Positions 37,010 to 47,739 of a stretch of 64,000 nucleotides of DNA are shown one piece after another. This stretch comes from Aphidius gifuensis (Eukaryota > Arthropoda > Insecta > Hymenoptera > Braconidae): NCBI RefSeq assembly GCF_014905175.1, contig NC_057790.1, positions 2,356,001 to 2,420,000 on the forward strand. The letters run 5' to 3'. The position numbers and the translations under genes are program-made. The notes under the pieces were generated by a model that saw nothing but the letters and a program-made list of their open reading frames with translations, did not search any database and had not been told where the DNA came from. Within the stretch, counting starts at the first letter, position 1; each line of letters opens with the position of its first letter.

Positions 37010-39671
37010 ACTTTATATATGTGTATCCAACAGAACCATAGTTTATACCAATATAATCCTTCTCTCTCTCTTTCTCCAATTTATTCTAGTTGTATATAAC
37101 AAACAACCGAGACGGCTGGTAACTATATCTTTACTTTATTTTACTTTTTACTATTTCTATTATTTTCTCTTTTCAATTCTGTATTTTCTCTTTTCAACTA
37201 TTGCTTTCTAAAAGGGTGGTATAAGCTCCATGAAACGACAAAATAAACGAGAAACGACGCTACCAAATACCGTGAATTACATTCTACACACACTGGTATC
37301 AACTAAATATTTTTTCATACGTATATATATAGTTCAGTTGATCTACAATTGCTACTATATGAACATTTTTTTTTTTTTTTCACAAACGATATATATAAAC
37401 AAATCTCTAGTGAACGAAAAAAAAATAGAAAAAGCAAACGAAAGCAACAGAATTTGTCAACCTACAATTTTCATGTTTCACTTTTCACTGACTTTATTTT
37501 TATTATTATTATTAAAAAAAAAAAAAGAAGATGTTTCTTTCATACATAAATTTTTTTTTTTTTTTTGTATTTAGATCATTATTTTTTTATTTATTTTTTC
37601 ATTGTAAATTTTTTTTATTTACATGTCATAACTTTTCTATTTACTAATATTTTTTTTATTTTTTTTTTTTTAATTACAACAACAATACTGTAAATTAAAT
37701 AAAAAAAAAACTAAAAACCACAAACTGGGTTATTTTATTAATTATGTTATAAATATAGAATAAATTTTTTTATCAAGAGAAAAATTTTAAAAAAATGAAA
37801 AAAACATAAAACCACATGAAGACAAATTTAAAATTATATATATCCTCAATAATAAAAATAAATAAAAAAATTATTATTATTATCAACTGGAAATTTGTTA
37901 GTGGCATTTTACAACATAAACTTGGCTCAAAATTTTACTAGAAATATTATTATAGAGATATATATTAAGTACTGTATAAACGAGGAAGTAAAGAAGCGAC
38001 TCCAACACAACGAGAATCAATAATTCCCTTTTCAAACGTGATGAGAATTAACAAGGTATATATAGTCATATCTCGTCTATATACAGACTATTGATATAAA
38101 TGTGTATTAGTCTATGAGTTCAACACGAGCCAGGTCACCGACAATATATACATCCAAGTGCCAGAAATTTTCAGATTAAATTTGCTATTCAATTTATGTG
38201 CATAACTTTATACCCAATTCAAATAAAACAAGTAACTATATATACAAGCAAATTATAATAATAATTATAATTTTATCATTTTTTAATTTCATTTTCTTTT
38301 TTTTTTTTTCATTTTTTTTATTCTTCAAAATTGCATAATTGCCGATAACTTGATAAGTTATTGTTCTACTTGCTGTGTATATATTTTTGAATAAATACAT
38401 AAAATTATTATTTATGTAGAGTTTACATACACAGGCATATCAAATTCATATAAATATATATTCACAAAGAGATAATAAATATTGATTGTACTTTGTCGAA
38501 GATTTTAAAGGGTCAAAAAAGCTAAAAATTTATAAATCGAAACAAAAATAAATATAATATTCATTGATTGCTTACAGGAAAAATTTGGGTTAATTTTATT
38601 TTATTTTTTTTAAACTTATAATATATATCTGATTTAAAACAACTGTGATTAGGATTATTATATTAATGATGATATAGAAAATTTATTGATAGAGAAATAT
38701 ATATATATACTGTAACCATATTTAGATGGTATAAATTCGTGTGATATAATCAACGGATTAATTGCAGCTCAAAATTGGGAAAGTACATTGACACTGTAGC
38801 AGTAAAATTATGATATGAAATAATTTTGTTTCAGTGATAGTGTAGTGAAATTGCATACCTATCTTTTCGTCATTATTGCAAAATTGATGCTATTCGTAAT
38901 GATGATATTGATGAATGTGCAAATGTTAAATTTACTCGAGAAAATATGGAAAATTTAAAGCCTCTTTACTCTTTTTATTCTACGTAATAATTAAAGATTT
39001 TATTAAAATAATGATAGTAATTGATTTTAATCGGATTATATTAATTAACTATCAATATCATGACTTGATTTTTTTATTTGCTTCATTACACGTGATCAGT
39101 TATTTTTTTTTTTTATTTTATATAATTATATTTTTCTCTTTTGTTCTTATTTTTTTTTGTTCTAGTCAAGTGATGATTGTGATAGTGACCCTACTAATGA
39201 CTTGTTCGTTGTATTTTCTGCTTAACAAACAATATATGTAATAAAAAAAAAAAAAAAAAAGGCAAATTCATTTGAAGGATATACTTGAAATTATTTTGTT
39301 TGTTTATTTACGATAAAGTGAAAAATTAAAATGAAAATGGATGATTATTACCATACAGTGAATCGTGTTGCAATTGAAAATCAATTTTTTATTTCCCAAC
39401 TTTTCAACTCAATCTCCATTTGTAATCTACATATATATTATACGTCAGAATACAGTGAAGCGTATATTTTTTCGATTAACCACAAAGCAAAAAAAAAAAA
39501 AAAATATGATGAGTAAAAGAGAGCTTGGTCTCATGATGGAAAACCAGAAATAGAGTGCTTGTGTCAGTGTGTATATGTGTACATGTGTATAGAGAAATAA
39601 AATGAAAGTACGAGTACAGTTATGGAGAGAGTGGAATCAGTTGAAAAGGTGACTCAGGCGAAAACCACGGA

Positions 39672-39842
39672 ATGCAACCACTGTGCCACACGCCACAACG
39701 TCAGAGGGCGAATGATGCCGTATGCAAGCTTTGTCCACTGACAAAACTTTGTCAAATTATAAAAGCTTCAAGTTGTATTATATATGTTTTAGTTTTATTG
39801 ATTTTCATCACTTCCACTTTATGTATTTTTAGTACAATGTAA
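39672..39842 (+). CDS. 56-codon cysteine-rich small ORF with C-terminal hydrophobic segment
   Basis: A complete ATG-to-TAA ORF lying in an island of about 45% G+C. The N-terminal half is polar with cysteines (MQPLCHTPQRQRANDAVCKL, then CPLTKLC), and residues 34-52 form one strongly hydrophobic stretch that could span a membrane. The frame stays open for ten more codons upstream of the ATG. It ends about 50 bp before the left limb of the foldback element. No known family; a single-pass small membrane protein is what the sequence would predict if it is expressed. Confidence 0.2.
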   Translation: MQPLCHTPQRQRANDAVCKLCPLTKLCQIIKASSCIIYVLVLLIFITSTLCIFSTM

Positions 39843-39888
39843 TTTATTTGTATTGGAAATGATAAAAGCTATTTTTGTGTTTTTCTAT

Positions 39889-41000
39889 GAAGAAAAAATT
39901 TCTTCTACAAAAACGCATCGGTAGATATTTTTTAAATTTTTTAGGTAAATGCAAGCTATAGCGTCTGAGTTAGCATCTCGAAATTAAAAGTACAGGAAAC
40001 ATAGGGGTTTTCTTGAGCCTAGCCCTTAACTCCTACAATCAATTATTATTAAAATAGAGCTATCCTCGTAGTTTTTTTTTTAATAAATTGTTGAGGACCT
40101 AAGCTAATTAAGGAAAAGAAATGGGAATTTTTGAAATGGTCAAAGAGGGGTAGGAGGTGAATTTTAATTGTTTTTAATTTTTTGGACTATGGTTGAGTTG
40201 AGCTATCCTCGTAATTTTTTTTTTAATAAATTGTTAAGAATCTAAGCTAATTTAGAAAAAAAAACCAGGATTTTTGAAATGGTCAAAAAGGGGTAGGGGG
40301 TGGATTTTAATTGTTTTTAATTTTTTCACGCCTACCCCCGCCCCCTTTGACTACTTCAAAAATTCCCATTTTTTTTTCTAAACTAGCTTAGATTTTAGAC
40401 AATTTAATAAAAAAAAAAAATACAAGGATAGCTCAACTCTATCATAGTCAAAAAAATTAAAAACAGTTAAAATCCACCCCCATTCATTTCAAAAATTCTA
40501 CTTATATTCTCCAGCAATTTAATAAAAAAAAAAAATTACGAAAAAATAGCTAATATCATAGTCGTCGAAGAATTGTATAAATCCACCCTCTACCCCCCTT
40601 CGACCATTTCAAAAATTATAATTTTTTTTCTCCAATTAGCTTAGATCATAGACAAGTTAATTTTAAAAAAATCATGTGGATATCTCAACTCTATCATCGG
40701 TAAAAAAATTATTTAGCCAACAACCCCTGAATTTGTTCTTTTTAAATACGATGTAACTTATTCCAGAGAGTTGTTTTTTTATATCTCTGACTTCTTTGGG
40801 GTATATTGCTACTTATTTAATAATTTTTAATAGTTTTTATTAAGTTTCACATTGTTTCAAATTATTTATTCAAGTCGGAGCCTTGGTACCCGAATCATCC
40901 CTGGATCAGGGGATTTGAGACGCTAACTTAGACGCTAGCTTCAGCGTCATTTATTTTTCGCTAAAAAAAATTAAAACCTATTCCAAGAAAAATTTTCTTT
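39889..41000. mobile_element. Non-autonomous foldback / MITE-like DNA transposon
   Basis: Inverted ends are visible: left AGCTATAGCGTCTGAGTTAG and on (39954-39979), right ending GACGCTAACTTAGACGCTAG (40917-40948), imperfect complements over about 25 bp. Weaker similarity continues outward to short A/T palindromes near 39889 and 40999, which may mark the true ends. Inside are two direct copies of a unit of about 143 bp (from 40057 and 40200), then two or three degraded inverted copies, each carrying a gagctatcctcgta-like block and a G-run arm (ggggtagggggtgg or its complement). No transposase frame is present, so it must rely on enzymes supplied elsewhere. The superfamily and target-site duplication could not be settled from one copy. 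Confidence 0.75.
40200..40434. repeat. Long perfect-like palindrome inside the foldback element
   Basis: Arms of about 103 nt (40200-40302 and 40331-40434) are inverted copies separated by a loop of 28 nt. The innermost 61 nt of each arm pair best, with G-run and C-run blocks facing each other. If transcribed through, the RNA would fold into one long hairpin, a possible source of small interfering RNA. Confidence 0.75.
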
Positions 41001-42110
41001 TAAAATGAATAATATAAACAATATAATTGATTAATATTTCAAAATAATATATATGTAATATAAAAATCTATAAAATATAATTTTAAAAAAATGTATATAG
41101 AAAAAAAAAATTGTTAAGAAGATCGGATAAGTACACAAAAGCTTCATGATTTTCGGATTTATATCCAGGGCAAAAGAGGCAAGAAGAGACCTAGAAAAAA
41201 AACCCTATATCGGTTTAACGTTTATAATAAAAAAAAAGAAAAAAAAAATAGACTCGATAGCTATATAGAGCATGTAAAAATTGGTTATAGTCGAAATTGT
41301 CGCTGGGTTAAACTAGATAATAGAGATATTGTATATTCTTATCGATTGATGATTGGGTTTCTTCGATTCTAGCTCTATAAAATATCTTCAAATATAATAA
41401 AAATAAAAATAAAAAAAATTTACTACATAAAGCTTTCATGTGTTATATGATTTATCGAGTTATATACTTGATCCTTAAAGTCATTATTCTTCCTTCATAT
41501 AAAATTGTTGAGGCACATGAAAAGTATAAAATATTTTTCATTAATCATTCTATTTTATACGTATAATAAAATACATAGTTTATACATTTTTTTTTCTTTT
41601 TTTAAACCTCTGTAGAAAATTTTATATTATTATTTTAATTTGCCATGATTTAAAATTCACGTAAACTATTCCTTGGAAAGATTAAAAGAAAAAATTTTAA
41701 TTTTTTTTTTATCAAGTCCAATTAATTATTCTAAAATTGATAAGAATCAACGTCAACTATTTTTAATTTTTTTTTTTTTTTTCAACATAATTCAATCAAA
41801 CATATTTTACGTGTATATATTTGCGTGCAGTGCGATAACACGTTGGTATATATATACTCTTGTACCTATGCACAAACAAAATATAAATTTTAAAAATAAA
41901 AAACGCATGAATAATAAAAAAACGATAAATTTTAGTGTTATTGCCGTGTTTTTAATATTTTTTTTATCCGTTATTTTTTTTCCTGTTTGTCGTTGTTTTT
42001 GTATTTGCTTTTTTTTTGGTTTATTAACTTTTTTTTTTTTTGTTTTTATTTGATCGTCATTGCAGACAATGTACCCGACATTGTCATGGACGGATGACTA
42101 ATAGGATTGT
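41001..42110. other. A+T-rich background right of the transposon
   Basis: The plus-strand frame 41673-42053 is mostly phenylalanine and isoleucine from T runs and I do not count it. A short hairpin at 42065-42085 (GACAATGT, 5-nt loop, ACATTGTC) is perfect but too short to name. No other signal. Confidence 0.55.
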
Positions 42111-42269
42111 TCAACTAATATACAATGAGAAAATTGACGTTTTGTAGACGAATGACCGGACGAATAGTTGGATATAAATCCTAAAGCACGATTCTGAATT
42201 TTTGGATTGTATATGGTTAATCATTTTGTACGCGTGTGTCCGGCCACAACCTGTTAGTTTCAATGCCAT
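42111..42269 (-). CDS. 52-codon small ORF, unknown
   Basis: The open frame begins at 42353 with GTG; the first ATG is at 42269. From there the composition is ordinary (MALKLTGCGRTHAYKMINHI) to a TGA at 42111, with moderate hydrophobicity near the C-terminus. The island is about 40% G+C. The upstream part of the frame is phenylalanine-rich low complexity, so an exon start near the ATG would be more likely than the full frame. No family recognised. Confidence 0.15.
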   Translation of the reverse strand: MALKLTGCGRTHAYKMINHIQSKNSESCFRIYIQLFVRSFVYKTSIFSLYIS

Positions 42270-42412
42270 GAAAGGTGTAAACAATTTTTCTTCACTAATG
42301 ACACGAAGAATATAACGAAAAAAAAATAAAATTGATGAAAAATAGTGAAACACATTACTGATACGTCAAAGGGGTGGTTATATTAATGATAAAATGTTTT
42401 TTTTTTTTTTAC

Positions 42413-42465
42413 CTTTTTTACGGGGCTGAAAGTTGGTATCCTACTCATATTGATGCTCTGATTAT
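42413..42465 (-). CDS. Candidate exon, possibly the initiating one (53 nt)
   Basis: The minus strand has a textbook acceptor (about 20 T-rich bases then ttttttcag), 53 nt of mixed sequence, and an AAG|GTAAAA donor. Only one frame is open: after two bases NQSINMSRIPTFSPVKK, ending in phase 0. An in-frame ATG precedes SRIPTFSPVKK, so the exon could carry the start codon after an untranslated first exon. The next minus-strand candidate in phase 0 is 17467-17541, 25 kb away. Both splice sites and a unique frame support it, but it is short. Confidence 0.25.
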
Positions 42466-43204
42466 CTGAAAAAATAAAAAAAAATAAAATCTATTAAATG
42501 TTTGCTCGTTTTTAATGCTATAATTTATTTATCAAATTTTATTTTTAAAAAAAATGATGTTATCAAGTCTGCTTGGGTTTAAAATATCTATTATTTTTAT
42601 TATTTTTTTAACTTTTGATGTTTTAATTATTAACTTTTATGTGTACAAAGAAAAAAATTGAAAAGTTTAATGAATAAAAATAAATAAAAGTAGATAATTA
42701 GTAGAATAATTTTACAGTTGTTTTTTTAATTTTTTTATGTAGAAATTCCTTGGTAGGATAAAATGATAGTCTAGGAATTTTGAAACAAGATATTTTATTC
42801 TCATTACTAGGCCAGTGTTTCGTCTGTAAAAAAAATGTTCAACTTTTTCATTTTGTCTGGTAATATCTCTTCTTCCCTCATATCCCTTGTCACTAAATCC
42901 TTTTGAACTTTTTTTCCATTTCTTTTCTCAGTCCATTTCCTCTTCTTTTCTTTTTATTATTATTATTATTTTTTTTTTTTATTCTCATTTTATTTCATGT
43001 TCACGAGAATTAACCTAGGAGACATAGTCAAAACCGTTGAATATATAAATATACACTATCTTTCTGTTCATGTCATAATTAAAAATAAAAAAAAAAAATC
43101 AATTTTTTTCAAATTATTTTTAATATCTTTTTCAATTTTTTATTTTCATAAATTTTCTTTTCATTTTCAATGAGACATATATATTTTTTTTATTTCTGTA
43201 TATT

Positions 43205-43305
43205 TGGATCGATTCTCCGAATACAACTCGAGTAATCCTGAGCCAAAGAGATCTTTTGCTTTCTCACATTTATCCGGTTGCGCGCTGCTGACGGATTAAA
43301 TCTTG
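43205..43305. other. G+C-richer island open in several frames
   Basis: About 45% G+C with CpGs. The plus strand has one frame of 30 codons (YLDRFSEYNSSNPEPKRSF) and a second of 28; the minus strand is open as well. No splice site bounds it clearly. Just downstream, 43502-43602 follows an excellent plus-strand acceptor (tttattcgttttag) and has a 33-codon frame to TGA (FYRPRTSSRMSDFLEQISTD), a possible terminal exon, but the other two frames are also open for 11-14 codons. Confidence 0.25.
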
Positions 43306-43758
43306 TACAAAAAAGTAAAAAATAAAAAATACATTTTGCCGTTTATGTGGGACTGATGAAAATGTAGTATTTTTTATCATCAAGAAATACTCGATATTGT
43401 GTACACAAAGTATATATAAATTTTTACTACAAATATATACACCTATAGAAAATTTTATTTACTTTTTTTTTATTTTTTTCTTTTTTGTTTATTCGTTTTA
43501 GCTTTTTACCGCCCGAGGACATCTTCACGGATGTCTGATTTTCTAGAACAAATTTCGACAGACAAAAGACAACTTGCAATTTGTTTTTTTTCAGTTGACT
43601 GATCATATTTTATCTATTTATCTGATCTCACTAATTTAGATTAAACAAATTCAATAATATAATTATCAAAAAAATAAATAAAAATTCACAATTTTATTTA
43701 TTTTTTTTTTTTTTTGTTGTTTTAGATAATTATTATTTATTTAAATTAAAAGAGACAG

Positions 43759-43870
43759 ATATATATAGAGTTGAATAGCAAATTAGGAAGTCTCCAGAGA
43801 ATGCACCGGTGGCATGTAATAGCCGATGAACAACGAAAAGTTTCTTCCAGCAATCTGTCAGGAACAGCAG
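43759..43870 (+). CDS. Candidate exon of 112 nt, unknown
   Basis: Open for 37 codons between an AGACAG acceptor and a GCAG|GTGTGT donor; reads through ELNSKLGSLQRMHRWHVIAD and ends in a serine-rich stretch. Read without splicing, the same frame continues from the ATG at 43801 to 44019 as 72 codons with a hydrophobic segment. The acceptor lacks a good pyrimidine tract. The minus strand offers its own strong acceptor and a 23-codon frame in the same island, so strand is uncertain. Confidence 0.2.
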
Positions 43871-44373
43871 GTGTGTGTGTGTCAGCAATTTTCATCAAAT
43901 ATCTTGGTAAAATTTTACTGATATTTCAAGCTCTCTTTACAATACATTTTCAAAACTATTTTCAACTTGAGACCTCATATACATTTTTTCATTATTTTTC
44001 AAAAGCCTCAACCAACTAATAAACTATTTAATAAATTAACGAGAAAATAAAAACAAAAAAATGTCGTAACTTATTCAGACAAGTTTAATATATTTATATA
44101 TATGAATAATAATAAATTTGAAAAAAAAGTTTAATTAGTATAGTTTTATGTACGTGAATCATTAAAAGTCTCACAAGGTAAAACACAATCGTAAAATGTA
44201 TTTTCATTTTATTCTCGTTTCAAAAGAAAATACTTTAGTCTAGCCTCAAGAGCAGCGAGAATACCATAAAAAATAGAGAAAAAAAAAAAAATTAATTTCA
44301 TCTGTCTGTTTTTATGTCGTACAGTTCGTTCAAGCTCTGGGATCGAGAGAACGATGAAACAAAAAAAACTTAC

Positions 44374-44417
44374 AAGTTAGAAAATTGACGATGTAATGAA
44401 ACGAGGCGAAAAAGCAT
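44374..44417 (-). CDS. Weak candidate first coding exon (44 nt)
   Basis: A minus-strand ATG followed by 14 open codons (MLFRLVSLHRQFSN) ends at a perfect GTAAGT donor. The 40 bp upstream are unusually G+C-rich for this window, as an untranslated leader could be. On the plus strand the same place carries a good acceptor (tttatgtcgtacag) and a 20-codon frame, SFKLWDRENDETKKTYKLEN, to TGA. One or both readings must be chance. Confidence 0.13.
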
Positions 44418-45289
44418 ATAGTTGCGTCAGCCCGATCGTGAGAGACAGACGTGATGCTTATTTTTTTCCGTAATGTATTTTTTCTTTTTTTTTTTTTTCA
44501 TATATATATTTTTTGTTTTTTTGTTTCATTTTTCCTCGTTACTGAAACGAGAAACAAGAAAACGTATAAGGCCGTAGTAAAAGTTCATCACTTTCAAAAG
44601 TTTTCACCAAAATGAGACATTCACCCTAACAAATATATACAAATATAAATATACACTCACACATATAAAATGCAACATGTTTTCCAAACTACTCAGAAAT
44701 ATTCAACAAACTTATTTGAAAGGGTTAATTTACACCCGGCTTTGCCTTATCAAGTTATAATCAATTATTGACAATTTTCAAAAGGTAAAGCAACGCTAAA
44801 TAACAAAATGACTTTACCAATTTATCTCAAATAAATTATTAATTGTTCGATATTAACAATTATATTCTAAAAAATAATAAAATTATACAGTACATCAAAA
44901 AAATAAGACAATAAAAAGTTATTCAATCAAATCTTTCATATTGCAGAAACGATTTTTCAATAAAATTCTAATTTATTTAAAAAAAAAAGAATTTTAATAG
45001 TAGATCAAACTGATGCATTTAAAAAGGGAAAAGTTATTATTTTGTTGAGGATTCTTGAAATGTCATATAGCTCTTGAATCATCATCCAGTTAAATATGAT
45101 TATATTAAGCATAAAAAGCACCAATACTAAAATTTAATTGTGTGTATGTGTTTGAATTGTATGGCAGTAAATTGCTAGTGACTATAGTCAGCCATACTGG
45201 TTGAAGTGGTTTAAATCATCCAACAAGGGCGTCTCTCTGAAAATCCCCACACGTCCTTGCCCAACACTGTGACATGGCCAATCTGTTAC

Positions 45290-45468
45290 CTTATACTTGC
45301 AACCACTAACGCCAATGTCCATAAATTATAACCTTCCTGGACCCTTCGTCCGCAGTATCCTTCTTTCCTTTTTCCCCTTTGCCATATACATGTATACTCA
45401 CTAACACCGAATTTTCCTTTTACTCTAGTATTATCCAACACATTTTTCTTGACCACTTTATTTAACAT
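45290..45468 (-). CDS. Candidate exon or 60-codon small ORF, unknown
   Basis: From the ATG at 45468 the minus strand is open for 60 codons to TAA at 45286, basic and with three cysteines (MLNKVVKKNVLDNTRVKGKF, later CGRRVQEGYNLW) and a short hydrophobic end. An AG|GTAACA donor falls just before the TAA, and a T15 tract plus AAAAG acceptor lies eight bases upstream of the ATG. A GTGAGT donor-like site also lies inside. The island is about 40% G+C. No family recognised. Confidence 0.2.
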
Positions 45469-45893
45469 TGAAATTTCTTTTAAAAAAAAAAAAAAATCGT
45501 GACTATATATTAAATTTATTGAAAACTTTATTTGAAATTTTTTAAATGGTTTTAAATTATTTTTGTATTTTATCAAAAGCTTTATATGAATTTTTAATAT
45601 TTAAATTAATAAAATAAATATTAAAATTAAATTATTAAATTAGTTGATTGATAAACGTTGTACTTGTTTTGTGTGTGTGGCTACTGATTAATATTGAAAA
45701 ACAATTAATGTGGCTGGTTTAGTTTGAAAATTCTCTTCCTGTATTCCTTGTTGTCACATAAAATCATTTGAAATTGTAAATACATATAGATATGTAAATA
45801 TATATGTACTAAAATGCAAAGATCCATCCAATATCACCATATTAATGTCAATGACCGTGTGCTAATTAATGACATACTATAATTATCATTATT

Positions 45894-46076
45894 ATGGACG
45901 ATTATGTAACACGAGATCGCGAACATTCACACACGCAACGAACATCGAGTCATTCGACGATAAACTGGCCAGTTGGCTTGGTTTTCGTGTTATCCACAAA
46001 CATGCAGTATCAAGGGACTATTTTCAGACAAGATAAATTATCCCTAGAGATAAATTATCAAATCCAATTGTATTAA
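45894..46076 (+). CDS. 60-codon small ORF, unknown
   Basis: A complete ATG-to-TAA ORF without any low-complexity run (MDDYVTRDREHSHTQRTSSH, then a mixed second half). No signal peptide; one weak hydrophobic stretch around residues 26-34. It is followed 57 bp later in the same frame by the long ORF 46134-46604. No promoter-like or polyadenylation feature is clear. Among ORFs of this size it is one of the most protein-like in composition. Confidence 0.19.
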   Translation: MDDYVTRDREHSHTQRTSSHSTINWPVGLVFVLSTNMQYQGTIFRQDKLSLEINYQIQLY

Positions 46077-46184
46077 AAAATATTAAATTAATACTTTATA
46101 ACATTATTTTTAAAATAGAAAAAAAAAAATAAATTGTCAAATAATAATTTGGAAAATTGTTTTTTTTTTCTTTTTCATGGTTTT

Positions 46185-46604
46185 ATGAAATTTTTTGAAT
46201 TATTTTTTTTATTAGCTTGTCTCAAGAACAGGATAAAGATAAACCTTTATATTTTTTTTTTATTTTCGTATTGTACAATATACATCTTCAGGCACTTTAA
46301 TCTTGACTCTAAAGAGATCCTATATACTTTTCTATCTTTTTCATCTTTTTTATATTTTATTTATTTAGTTTTTTTTTTTTTTTTTTTTTTTTTGTATTTT
46401 GTTATCCCTCTTGCCTGCAATCTCATGAGTAAATTCATGTCGATGCAATTCAACGAGAAGGCAAAGCCGAGGAAAAAGGTTATACTTATACCACACACCC
46501 TCAACTATTCCATTGAATTTTCAAGTGAATGTATATGTTTATACGATGAGATGGGACAAACTATTTTAAAAATATATATATACAATATACATGACAAAGT
46601 GTAA
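46185..46604 (+). CDS. Longest open frame in the window, unknown
   Basis: The frame opens at TTG 46134 and its first ATG is at 46185, giving 139 codons. The first 80 residues are phenylalanine- and leucine-rich because of T runs, including a T25 tract at 46369-46393. The last 60 are normal (KFMSMQFNEKAKPRKKVILI, later IEFSSECICLYDEMG). The 3' part may be a terminal exon entered from the long pyrimidine tract, with CATGAG or CCTGCAATCTCATGAG as acceptor, rather than part of one long protein. No family recognised. Confidence 0.18.
   Translation: MKFFELFFLLACLKNRIKINLYIFFLFSYCTIYIFRHFNLDSKEILYTFLSFSSFLYFIYLVFFFFFFFLYFVIPLACNLMSKFMSMQFNEKAKPRKKVILIPHTLNYSIEFSSECICLYDEMGQTILKIYIYNIHDKV
46369..46393. 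repeat. T25 homopolymer
   Basis: Uninterrupted run of about 25 T. It encodes part of the poly-F block in the overlapping frame. Confidence 0.9.
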
Positions 46605-47166
46605 TCTAGGTGAACATGTCCTACGATCTTGTTACGACTGAAAATGAATTTATTCTGGTAAATTCTCTTGGAAAATACTTGAAGATTTTTCAATGTGGTG
46701 TTATGCTAGACAAAATATTCAATCTCCCCTATAACCTACTATGAATATACTGAAAATTTGTTTTTGATTTTATTGAATATATTTTTTTTTTCATACCAAA
46801 CACATAGAAGAAAATAAAAAAACTAATAATATACACTTTTGTATATATATTTTGTTTTTTAAAATTTCAAAGAGAGAAAAATGCAATTTAAAAATAATAA
46901 ATTGTTGCACTATTCAGTGGAAAAAGCTATTTTAAGTCAGCCAAATAAAGAATTAACTACGATTTTGTACAAGTTACATTAAACTAATGTTTGTTGGCTT
47001 CTAGATTCACATTGTACTTTGGTAGTAATCCATGCAGGGTGAGCTCAAGCACCCCGTATGTCTTTTACTCCATGTACACCACCATATGTATATTCAAGAG
47101 AGAAAAACAAAGATAGACAAAGCGTTGAATAACACTTTACTCTAGAGTGTACATATATATATACAT

Positions 47167-47385
47167 TTAGTACCAGTGGTTGGTACCAAGCAACATTCGG
47201 TACACTGGCAGCTTCACCAGCCATTCATTTGTTTGGACAAAGTACTGACATCTCGTTAAATATACGAGGCCACAACAACCCTCGCTACTGCACACCACCA
47301 CCACGTCCCGACATTCTGTCTCTTGGTACATGTAACATACAGAAATATTACCCCAATATATATATAACATAGCACATTTAGACAT
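47167..47385 (-). CDS. 72-codon cysteine-rich small ORF in an island open on both strands
   Basis: A true ATG ORF in the clearest island of the window (about 45% G+C over 220 bp). It has seven cysteines and no low-complexity run (MSKCAMLYIYWGNISVCYMY, then CRDVVVVCSSEGCCG). The plus strand is open across the same segment for about 80 codons (47136-47375, no ATG; includes STSGWYQATFGTLAASPAIH). One of the two is likely an accident of low stop density, but such long overlap is unusual here. No family recognised on either strand and no clear splice sites, so a conserved non-coding element is also possible. Confidence 0.22.
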   Translation of the reverse strand: MSKCAMLYIYWGNISVCYMYQETECRDVVVVCSSEGCCGLVYLTRCQYFVQTNEWLVKLPVYRMLLGTNHWY

Positions 47386-47739
47386 CCATACAACACCAGG
47401 ATGATAATTTTAAAGAGCCAGACGAAGAGCAATAAACCTCGATAAGTTTCAACTTGTCACCAGCTGAATATTCTATCTTTAATATACCAAATACCAATCT
47501 CAATATTTCAAAACCAATATAAGATATAAAATATTACAGCTTTAATGATTCATAAAAATAAAAATCTTACAATATATTTCATTACAAGTATATACTTAAG
47601 AGGCTTAGAAAAATCAATGAACCATTTTTATTTCAAATTAATTAAAATCAGGGAAACCGATTGGAATTATAAGAGCCAAAAATTAATAGTAATTTTTTTT
47701 TTTTTTTTTTTCATTTTAATCTCAGAGATACTATTTTTA

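Noticed and set aside
37862..38023. 54-codon plus-strand frame without ATG
   Set aside because: No splice sites; length is ordinary for chance at this base composition.
38835..38987. Plus-strand terminal exon after a good acceptor (ttttgtttcag)
   Set aside because: Two overlapping frames are open (one hydrophobic, one acidic ending LKPLYSFYST), and the better-looking one needs a second AG six bases further on. Cannot choose; base composition is background.
41673..42053. 126-codon plus-strand open frame
   Set aside because: Nearly all phenylalanine, isoleucine and leucine from T runs; first codon context and composition are those of chance.
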